From Rhodospira sp. (GTDB lineage Bacteria; Pseudomonadota; Alphaproteobacteria; Rhodospirillales; Rhodospirillaceae), in the NCBI GenBank assembly GCA_028277295.1, contig JANQGN010000341.1, forward strand, positions 1 to 6,028: a stretch of 6,028 nucleotides of DNA, read 5' to 3'. The notes under the pieces were generated by a model. The model was given only the letters and a program-made list of their open reading frames with translations, was not told the origin of the DNA and did no database searches. This document shows positions 1 to 4,746 of the stretch, one piece after another. Each line of letters begins with the position of its first letter. Within the stretch, counting starts at the first letter, position 1. The translations under genes and the position numbers were made by a program.

Positions 1-246
1 TTCAAGCTGGAGTTCGGCCGCCTCTACGATGACCAGACCGACGAGATGCATATCGTCCTGGCCGACGAGATCAGCCCCGACAACTGCCGCCTGTGGGACG
101 TCAAGACCAACGAGCGCCTGGACAAGGACCGCTTCCGCCGCGACATGGGCGGCGTCGAAGAGGCATACCAGGAAGTGGCGCGGCGCCTGGGCATCCTGCC
201 CGAGGGCGGCCCCCGGGACATGCCCGGCCCGGCCACGATGCAGTAG
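1..246 (+). CDS. purC: SAICAR synthetase (phosphoribosylaminoimidazole-succinocarboxamide synthase), C-terminal part
   Basis: The gene is cut by the left edge; the last 81 codons, ending in TAG, are present. PurC joins aspartate to CAIR using ATP to give SAICAR in cytosolic de novo purine synthesis. The visible part opens with FKLEFGRLYD and carries the family signature DEISPDNCRLWD at about residues 23-34 of the fragment. A helix follows (DKDRFRRDMGG, then EEAYQEVARRLG) as in bacterial PurC C-termini. Full-length PurC is usually about 235-255 residues, so roughly the last third is seen. Nearly every third codon position is G or C, as in purS, purQ and purL. Other purine genes downstream support the call. 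The short tail after the last helix (ending PGPATMQ) is Pro/Gly-rich and probably disordered. Confidence 0.95.
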   Translation, partial: FKLEFGRLYDDQTDEMHIVLADEISPDNCRLWDVKTNERLDKDRFRRDMGGVEEAYQEVARRLGILPEGGPRDMPGPATMQ

Positions 247-265
247 TTTGGGTTAATCGCCGTCG

Positions 266-294
266 GCCCCGCCTGACCTTCGGCGTGGCGGGGC
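266..294 (+). other. GC-rich hairpin just downstream of purC
   Basis: GCCCCGCC (266-273) and GGCGGGGC (287-294) form a perfect 8-bp stem around a 13-nt loop, 19 nt after the purC stop. No T-run follows, so it is not a canonical intrinsic terminator. It could protect the purC mRNA 3' end or slow transcription before purS. The loop carries GACCTTCGG, which recurs at 304-312. Confidence 0.4.
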
Positions 295-300
295 GCGGCT

Positions 301-321
301 CCGGACCTTCGGTTCGTCCGG
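301..321 (+). other. second hairpin after purC
   Basis: CCGGAC (301-306) and GTCCGG (316-321) form a 6-bp stem with a 9-nt loop, directly after the 266-294 hairpin. The palindrome CGGTCGACCG follows at 323-332, and then the T-containing stretch TTGGTTT at 336-342. Together these could be a weak terminator or pause region between purC and purS, but the T-tract is interrupted, so termination is only a possibility. Confidence 0.25.
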
Positions 322-404
322 GCGGTCGACCGGGCTTGGTTTGATCCGTCGCCAGGCCACAGGTGCGAGTGGAACCGGACCATGCCCCGGAGCCTGATAC
401 CTTG

Positions 405-446
405 AAACCCCACCCCAGTCCTCCCCGTCCTGGGGAGGGAGTTCGG
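405..446 (+). repeat. REP-like palindromic element, copy 1
   Basis: A C-rich lead (ACCCCACCCCAG) is followed by the stem CCTCCCC (420-426) / GGGGAGG (432-438) around the loop GTCCT, and then GAGTTCGG. The arrangement of a C-rich arm plus a short palindrome is typical of dispersed extragenic palindromes in GC-rich proteobacteria. A second copy in opposite orientation lies at 494-537. Copy number in the genome cannot be seen here. Confidence 0.6.
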
Positions 447-493
447 TTGACCCCGCCGAACCCGGGACGCATCAACGCCGAGGTGGTGAGCGC

Positions 494-537
494 CCGGACT
501 CCTCCCCCAAGTCATGGGGGAGGGTGGGAGGGGGTCT
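494..537 (-). repeat. REP-like palindromic element, copy 2 (inverted relative to copy 1)
   Basis: The perfect 9-bp stem CCTCCCCCA (501-509) / TGGGGGAGG (515-523) has a 5-nt loop, followed by GTGGGAGGGGGTC. Read on the minus strand, it gives a C-rich lead, the palindrome and then GGAGTCCGG, which aligns well with copy 1 (GGAGTTCGG at the matching place). The two copies face each other across 47 bp, like a paired REP unit. It lies upstream of the purS Shine-Dalgarno and would be part of the purS leader in a purC-purS transcript. Confidence 0.6.
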
Positions 538-584
538 GCGTTCTTGGCCCGTCGCGACCGGCGACCGGCCCCCCTTGAAGTTCT

Positions 585-590
585 GGAGGA
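585..590 (+). promoter_or_regulatory. ribosome binding site of purS
   Basis: GGAGGA lies 8 nt before the GTG at 599. It decides the start: the ATG at 524, upstream in the same frame, would add 25 residues unlike PurS and falls inside the REP-like element. Confidence 0.85.
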
Positions 591-598
591 TCCCGCCC

Positions 599-841
599 GT
601 GAAGGCCCGCATCCACGTCTCCCTCAAGCCCGGCGTCCTCGACCCCCAGGGCAAGGCCATCCTTGGCGCCCTGGAGTCCATGGGCGTCGACGGTGTCTCC
701 GATGCCCGCCAGGGCAAGCTGATCGAACTGGACCTGGCCGACACCGACCCCGACGCCGCCCGCGCCCGGGTGGACGACATGTGCCGTCGCCTGCTGGCGA
801 ACACCGTGATCGAGACATACGACATCGACTTGAGCGAGTGA
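599..841 (+). CDS. purS: phosphoribosylformylglycinamidine synthase subunit PurS
   Basis: PurS is the small scaffold subunit of the three-protein FGAM synthase. It is non-catalytic and helps PurQ dock on PurL so that ammonia passes between them. The protein is 80 residues, the usual family length. It begins KARIHVSLKPGVLDPQGKAI, the standard PurS first strand and loop with its L-K-x-G-V-x-D-P-x-G motif. A helix (ALESMGVDGVSDARQGK), the strand LIELDL, a second helix and the C-terminal strand IETYDIDL follow. I chose GTG 599 because of the GGAGGA 8 nt upstream and because the N-terminus then matches the family. The usual next gene, purQ, is displaced 3.2 kb downstream by three unrelated genes. 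The stop overlaps a GTG that opens a short frame at 838-942. Confidence 0.95.
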   Translation: MKARIHVSLKPGVLDPQGKAILGALESMGVDGVSDARQGKLIELDLADTDPDAARARVDDMCRRLLANTVIETYDIDLSE

Positions 842-942
842 TTGAAACAGCGGCGTGGCTGCGTGACACGACGGCAGCACGGACCATCCTGGATGCACCC
901 GTCGACGCGCCGAAGATCGGCCAGGCCATGGCAGCCATATGA
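838..942 (+). CDS. possible small ORF coupled to purS, or gene remnant
   Basis: A GTG at 838-840 overlaps the purS stop TGA as GTGA and opens a 34-codon frame ending in TGA at 940-942. The product would begin MIETAAWLRDTTAARTILD and end GQAMAAI. Third positions are mostly G or C, as in the flanking purine genes, and the overlap geometry is that of translational coupling. Against it: the Shine-Dalgarno is poor, the length is small, and I recognise no family. It may be chance readthrough of GC-rich DNA, or the tail of a gene displaced when the downstream cassette arrived. Confidence 0.2.
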   Translation: MIETAAWLRDTTAARTILDAPVDAPKIGQAMAAI

Positions 943-1076
943 CCGTCCTGGCCCTGTCCAGGATCGACAACCAGAGCTTCGCTTTTTAGTGTACGGGCGA
1001 GCCAAGATAGCGCTATTGTTCAGTCACCTTGCGGGGGGAGGGGCGATCGCGAAAGGCCGAAACTTAGTCGCCTTAC
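943..1076. other. AT-richer spacer before the glycosyltransferase cassette
   Basis: This stretch has no convincing gene. It contains a 6-bp hairpin, TCCTGG (946-951) / CCAGGA (958-963); a T5 run at 983-987, too far from that hairpin for a classical terminator; and the perfect palindrome ATAGCGCTAT at 1007-1016. A promoter for the downstream genes is expected if they are expressed separately from purS, but no good -35/-10 pair stands out. The base composition change begins here. Confidence 0.4.
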
Positions 1077-2540
1077 ATGCCAGCACCCTCAATACCAGAT
1101 TTTTTAAATGGACTCTTGATGTTACGCCGTATTGATTTTGGGCTCGCCAGTCGATTCTACCGCATCGGTACCAGCATTGAACGATCGGCCCACTGGTACT
1201 ATTTGGCGGTCGCCATACCCGTCATACTTTTTTTGGCGATGGCCAAGGGTCCACTCGGCGCTCACGACGAGTGGTCTCATGTCGCTCGTGCGGCCCAGAT
1301 TGCCCAAGGTGTTGTGATCGCGCCGGTGGTCGACGGCATGCCGATGGGTGACATTGACCGAAACCTGAAGGTTTTGACGGATGATCTTCATAACATCCAC
1401 AATCTTGAACCGTTGCAGGACTGGACACCCCACTATGAAACGCTGACTTGGGGAGAAACAGCACCTCATTCGTTTAATCACGCGGTTTACTTTCCGCTTT
1501 TGTATATCCCGCAGACCCTGACCGTGCTGGTCGGGCGCTGGTTGGACGCCAGCATTCTGAACACGTTGGCGATAGGCAGCTTCTTGACAGGGCTGGTTTG
1601 CGTCGGTCTTGGCACCCTCGCCGTGAGACTGACCCCGGTGGCCAAACTTCCCCTGGCCTTCATTCTCGCCTTTCCCATGAATCTGTTTCTGTTCGCCTCC
1701 TTCAGCGCGGATGGCCCCCTCATGGGGATGGCCGCCCTTCTCGGGGCCGCCGCGACACGACTGTGGACCCTGGACGATCCACTCAAAGCGAAGAGTGTCC
1801 TGGCCCTGGCCATCCTGGCGGCCCTGGTGGTCGCCCCAGCCAAGCTGGTCTATGCCCCCGCCGCCGCCGCCGTCCTCGCCATCCTGGTGTTCCATCCAAG
1901 CGCGGACTGGCGCCTGAGGGGTATCATGCTGGTATCGGCCGCCGCCACGGTGGGCGCGGCCCTGGTCTGGCACGGGGTGAGTGACGCGGGTCATGCCACC
2001 TTCGGTCCGGGGGATGCCGACCGCCAGATGGCTTTCACCCTCCAGCACCCCGGCGCGGTGTTTTCCGCTTTTCTGACCTCGCTGCGGGAGCATGGGACCA
2101 ACTATCTGGAGCACATGATCGGCGTGCTGGGCTGGCTCGACACCCGGCTGATGCCCTGGCTGTATCCCGTCGCCTGGTATTTGCTGGGCGCTGCCGCCGC
2201 GGCCGAGGTTCTCAGGTGCCGGCAAGGGCCCGTGCTGCCGTGGTGGCTGGGAACGGGCGTGCTGGGCGCCGTGCTGCTCTCCCTCGGTGGCATCTTCCTG
2301 AGCATCTATCTGATCTGGACGCCACCGGAAACAGCGGACTTCATTGATGGCGTGCAGGGACGCTATTTTCTGCCGCTCCTGCCGCTGCTGCTTCCGCTTT
2401 TCCTGGCGGTCCCTAGCGTCCCCGCGACAGGGCTGGGCAACGGCACGCGCGCTCTCCTTATGACCGTCGCGGCTTCCCTGTTTCCTTTCTTCGCGCTTGG
2501 GGCTACCTTCGAGGCGATCTTGCGGCGTTACTACTATTGA
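1077..2540 (+). CDS. DUF2142-type polytopic membrane protein, GT-C-like candidate glycosyltransferase
   Basis: A 487-residue integral membrane protein with roughly ten hydrophobic segments, the first at about residues 41-57. It shows the landmarks I associate with the DUF2142 family: an acidic pair right after the first helix (D64 E65 in AHDEWSHVARA), an N-H motif before a hydrophobic run (N134 H135, then YFPLLYIPQ), an FSADG motif, and G-V-Q-G-R-Y at 425-430 before a Leu/Pro-rich helix. The family is poorly characterised but resembles GT-C enzymes, which use polyprenyl-linked sugars on the outer face of the membrane; there the acidic pair in the first outer loop is catalytic. The next genes encode GtrB- and GtrA-like proteins, which fits such a role. 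The start is uncertain: ATG 1077 is the first possible because TAG at 1065 closes the frame, and ATG 1119 is also possible; neither has a clear Shine-Dalgarno. The first third is notably AT-richer than the rest. The exact reaction is inferred. Confidence 0.75.
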   Translation: MPAPSIPDFLNGLLMLRRIDFGLASRFYRIGTSIERSAHWYYLAVAIPVILFLAMAKGPLGAHDEWSHVARAAQIAQGVVIAPVVDGMPMGDIDRNLKVLTDDLHNIHNLEPLQDWTPHYETLTWGETAPHSFNHAVYFPLLYIPQTLTVLVGRWLDASILNTLAIGSFLTGLVCVGLGTLAVRLTPVAKLPLAFILAFPMNLFLFASFSADGPLMGMAALLGAAATRLWTLDDPLKAKSVLALAILAALVVAPAKLVYAPAAAAVLAILVFHPSADWRLRGIMLVSAAATVGAALVWHGVSDAGHATFGPGDADRQMAFTLQHPGAVFSAFLTSLREHGTNYLEHMIGVLGWLDTRLMPWLYPVAWYLLGAAAAAEVLRCRQGPVLPWWLGTGVLGAVLLSLGGIFLSIYLIWTPPETADFIDGVQGRYFLPLLPLLLPLFLAVPSVPATGLGNGTRALLMTVAASLFPFFALGATFEAILRRYYY

Positions 2541-2605
2541 TGAGGCGAGATACTCAAAGTGGCACATAGCCCGGTGATCCTGCCGATCCCGCACGCCCAA
2601 CCACC

Positions 2606-2610
2606 GAGGA
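2606..2610 (+). promoter_or_regulatory. ribosome binding site of the family 2 glycosyltransferase
   Basis: GAGGA ends 5 nt before ATG 2616. It favours this start over the in-frame GTG 2559, whose nearest purine-rich match (GAGG at 2542-2545) is 13 nt away and whose extra 19 residues are not family-like. Confidence 0.75.
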
Positions 2611-2615
2611 TTGAA

Positions 2616-3593
2616 ATGTCCGAGCCGAAGGTTGCCGTCCTGGTTCCCTGCTACAACGAGGCGGCGACCATCGAGACCGTCGTCCGCGACTTCCACCGTC
2701 ACGTGCCCGACGCGGACATCTACGTCTATGACAACAACTCCAGCGACGCCACGGCGGCCGTCGCCGCCGCCGCCGGCGCCATCGTTCGGCGCGAACCGCT
2801 CCAGGGCAAGGGCAACGTGGTCCGGCGCATGTTCGCCGACATCGACGCCGACATCTACATCATGGTCGATGGTGACGCGACCTACGACGCCGCCAGCGCA
2901 CCGAAGATGATCGACAAGATGCTTGCCGAGCACCTGGACATGGTCACCGGCGTCCGGCGCGGCGAAGAGAAAGCCGCCTTCCGGCGCGGACACCGGTTCG
3001 GCAACTGGATGTTCTCGACCCTCATCACCGTCATCTTCGGGGACCGGGTCGGGGACCTGCTGTCCGGCTACCGGGTCTTCTCGCGGCGTTTCGTCAAGTC
3101 GTTCCCGGCCCTGTCGGGCGCCTTCGAGATCGAGACGGAACTGACCGTGCACGCCCTTGAGCTGCGCATGCCGGTGGGCGACGTGGACACCCCCTATGGC
3201 GCCCGCCCCGAGGGCTCGGTCAGCAAGCTTTCCACCGTCAAGGACGGCATCCGCATCCTGTCCACGGTCCTGGAACTGGTGAAGAACGAACGACCGCTGC
3301 CCCTGTTCGGCGGCGTGGGCGCCACGATGATGCTGCTCGCCCTCATTCTGGGGCTGCCGCTGGTGCTCACCTTCCTGGAAACCGGCCTGGTGCCCCGCGT
3401 CCCCACGGCGATCATCGTGGTCGGGCTGAGCACCATCGGTATCGGATCGCTGTTCACTGGCATCGTCATGGACAGCGTCACGCGCGGCCGGCAAGAATTG
3501 AAGCGATTGTCCTATCTGGCGCATGGTCCGGTGGAGCCGGGCCTCGCCCTGGACGCCGTCGATGCCCCCCAAGCCGGCAGGAGCGCGCCCTGA
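2616..3593 (+). CDS. GtrB/DPM1-like family 2 glycosyltransferase (polyprenyl-phosphate sugar transferase)
   Basis: A 325-residue protein. A cytosolic GT-A domain occupies residues 1 to about 225: VPCYNEAATIE (10-20), DNNSSDAT (39-46) for nucleotide binding, GKGNVVRRMF (64-73), the D-G-D metal/nucleotide motif at 85-87, LSGYR (149-153), and FEIETELT (170-177). Two membrane helices follow, at about 229-252 and 258-283, and a basic tail. This is the architecture of GtrB-type enzymes that move a sugar from a nucleotide sugar to polyprenyl phosphate on the inner face of the membrane. The sugar cannot be read from sequence. The stop TGA overlaps the CTG start of the gtrA-like gene, and the DUF2142 gene ends 75 bp upstream. 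Codon use is GC-rich like the host purine genes. The general family is secure; a DPM-like mannosyl or a glucosyl activity is equally possible. Confidence 0.9.
   Translation: MSEPKVAVLVPCYNEAATIETVVRDFHRHVPDADIYVYDNNSSDATAAVAAAAGAIVRREPLQGKGNVVRRMFADIDADIYIMVDGDATYDAASAPKMIDKMLAEHLDMVTGVRRGEEKAAFRRGHRFGNWMFSTLITVIFGDRVGDLLSGYRVFSRRFVKSFPALSGAFEIETELTVHALELRMPVGDVDTPYGARPEGSVSKLSTVKDGIRILSTVLELVKNERPLPLFGGVGATMMLLALILGLPLVLTFLETGLVPRVPTAIIVVGLSTIGIGSLFTGIVMDSVTRGRQELKRLSYLAHGPVEPGLALDAVDAPQAGRSAP
3579..3583 (+). promoter_or_regulatory. ribosome binding site pointing to a CTG start
   Basis: AGGAG sits 6 nt before CTG 3590. No ATG, GTG or TTG occurs nearby in that frame until GTG 3638, so this site is the main evidence for a non-standard start of the gtrA-like gene. 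Confidence 0.6.
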
Positions 3594-4006
3594 GACGGAT
3601 CATCGGATTTGGCCTTGTCGGAACCGTCGGGTTCCTGGTGGACGGCGGCGTTCTGCTGGCCGTCGCGCCGTTTCTGGGCCTCTACGCCGGACGCGTGGCA
3701 TCGTTTTCCGTCGCCGTCCTGGTGACCTGGGCCTTGAACCGAACGTTCACCTTCTCGGATCGGCGAACGTCGAACCGGATTCAGGAACTTGCCCTGTATG
3801 TTGGCAGCCAGTCCTTCGGCGCGCTGACCAACATGGCCGTCTATGCCGCCGCCATCTTTCTGTCGGACTGGATGTACGCCTATCCGCTCGCGGCGCTGGC
3901 CCTCGGATCGGCGGCGGGGCTGGTGGTAAACTACACGGCCGCGCATTTTGTCGTGTTCCGGGGGTCCCTTGCCTCCACAAAGGCCAAGCCGATACCCAAG
4001 ACCTGA
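3590..4006 (+). CDS. GtrA-like small membrane protein (putative polyprenyl-linked sugar flippase), probable CTG start
   Basis: A 138-residue protein if read from CTG 3590. Four hydrophobic segments lie at about 6-27, 31-49, 66-91 and 97-122, the GtrA-family pattern. The N-terminus MRRIIGFGLVGTVGFLVD is typical of the family, as are N-R-x-F-T-F (50-55) after the second helix and VVNY (112-115) with FVVFR (120-124) in the fourth. GtrA proteins are proposed to flip polyprenyl-phosphate sugars made by GtrB partners; the GtrB-like gene is directly upstream, overlapping as CTGA. The first standard start, GTG 3638, would remove half of the first helix and the conserved basic-hydrophobic N-terminus, so I prefer CTG with AGGAG at 3579-3583. 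A sequencing error or an ATC start at 3599 are alternatives. The tail after residue 125 is short and Lys-rich. Confidence 0.85.
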   Translation: MRRIIGFGLVGTVGFLVDGGVLLAVAPFLGLYAGRVASFSVAVLVTWALNRTFTFSDRRTSNRIQELALYVGSQSFGALTNMAVYAAAIFLSDWMYAYPLAALALGSAAGLVVNYTAAHFVVFRGSLASTKAKPIPKT

Positions 4007-4053
4007 CCGTTCCGATCACGTTTCGCCCCACCTTTGTTCGAGAGAGTCCCCCA
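4007..4053. other. 47-bp gtrA-like to purQ spacer
   Basis: This short gap has no hairpin terminator and no clear promoter. A purine-rich GAGAGAG at 4040-4046, 7 nt before GTG 4054, is the likely purQ ribosome binding site. The absence of a terminator suggests that purQL can be transcribed from upstream, through the glycosyltransferase genes. Confidence 0.45.
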
Positions 4054-4746
4054 GTGAAAGCCGCCGTTATCGTCTTCCCAGGGTCCAATTGCGACCGCGA
4101 CGTGGCCGTCACCCTGCGTGACGTCACCGGCCTGGACCCGCGCATGCACTGGCACGCCGACCCCGACCTGCCCAAGGACCTGGACCTGATCGTTCTGCCG
4201 GGCGGGTTTTCCCACGGCGACTACCTGCGCTGCGGCGCCATGGCCGCCCAGGCGCCCGTCATCGCCGCCGTGAAGCGCCAGGCCGAACGCGGCGTGGCCA
4301 TGCTGGGCATCTGCAATGGCTTCCAGGTGCTGTGCGAGACGGGCTTGCTGCCGGGCGCCCTGATGCGCAACCGCGGCCTGACCTACATCTGCAAGGACGT
4401 GCACCTGAAGGCGGTCACCACCGACACCATCTTCACCAGCCACTACGATCCCGCCAAGGCGATCCGCATGCCGATCGCCCACCACGACGGGAACTACGTG
4501 GCCGACCTGCCGACACTGTGCATGCTGGAGGACGAGGACCGCGTCGCCTTCCGCTATTGCGACGCCGCCGGCCGGGTGGTGGACGAGGCCAACCCCAATG
4601 GCTCGACCGCCAACATCGCCGGCATCCTGTCGGAGAACCACCGCATCCTGGGCATGATGCCGCACCCCGAACGCCTGGCCGATCCGCGCCTGGGCGGCAC
4701 CGACGGCCGCGCCCTGTTCACCGCGCTCCTGGAGGCCCTGGCATGA
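4054..4746 (+). CDS. purQ: phosphoribosylformylglycinamidine synthase subunit PurQ (glutaminase)
   Basis: A 230-residue class I glutamine amidotransferase, close to the usual length of about 220-230. It hydrolyses glutamine and passes ammonia to PurL for FGAM formation in the cytosol. The N-terminus KAAVIVFPGSNCDRD is the PurQ hallmark. LPGGFSHGDYLRCGA (48-62) forms the oxyanion-hole region, GICNGFQ contains the nucleophile C87, and MPHPER contains H204 and E206 of the triad. The start is GTG 4054, with GAGAGAG 7 nt upstream; the frame stays open further upstream only because stops are rare in this GC-rich DNA, and that extension overlaps the gtrA-like gene. The 3' end overlaps purL by ATGA, implying translational coupling. 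All catalytic residues are present. It is separated from its partner purS by three membrane/glycosyltransferase genes. Confidence 0.96.
   Translation: MKAAVIVFPGSNCDRDVAVTLRDVTGLDPRMHWHADPDLPKDLDLIVLPGGFSHGDYLRCGAMAAQAPVIAAVKRQAERGVAMLGICNGFQVLCETGLLPGALMRNRGLTYICKDVHLKAVTTDTIFTSHYDPAKAIRMPIAHHDGNYVADLPTLCMLEDEDRVAFRYCDAAGRVVDEANPNGSTANIAGILSENHRILGMMPHPERLADPRLGGTDGRALFTALLEALA

Larger units (their letters stand above)
247..598. other. 352-bp purC-purS intergenic region
   Basis: No credible gene is seen here: open frames have no start with a Shine-Dalgarno and encode low-complexity Arg/Pro/Gly peptides expected from GC-rich noncoding DNA. It holds two hairpins close to purC, a 9-bp direct repeat GACCTTCGG (275-283 and 304-312), and two facing REP-like elements. 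I see no convincing sigma-70 promoter. Purine genes of this kind are often tightly packed, so this spacing is unusually wide. Confidence 0.6.

Noticed and set aside
946..987. Intrinsic terminator from the TCCTGG/CCAGGA hairpin and the T5 run
   Set aside because: The T-run begins 20 nt after the stem, and the stem is only 6 bp, so it does not fit a standard intrinsic terminator.
842..1135. A 97-codon + strand frame from TTG between purS and the DUF2142 gene
   Set aside because: It has no Shine-Dalgarno, an Arg/His-rich peptide and no motif, and it runs into the DUF2142 gene in another frame.
2559..2615. GTG 2559 as the start of the glycosyltransferase
   Set aside because: The poor Shine-Dalgarno spacing and a Pro/His-rich non-family leader argue against it; ATG 2616 with GAGGA at 5 nt gives the standard N-terminus.
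1122..3572. A very long antisense open frame (816 codons) opposite the DUF2142 and glycosyltransferase genes
   Set aside because: The peptide is His/Gln/Asp/Gly-rich low complexity with no domain, as expected from the reverse strand of GC-rich coding DNA. The + strand frames carry clear family motifs.
940..4010. TGACCGT at 940-946 and 4004-4010 as a target-site duplication flanking the cassette
   Set aside because: A 7-bp match over this distance in GC-rich DNA is expected by chance, and there are no inverted ends or transposase genes beside it.
3523..4053. Upstream extension of the purQ frame by 177 codons as an N-terminal domain
   Set aside because: The extension overlaps the real gtrA-like frame and is Arg/Gly/Pro-rich noise. 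PurQ begins at GTG 4054 with the exact family N-terminus.
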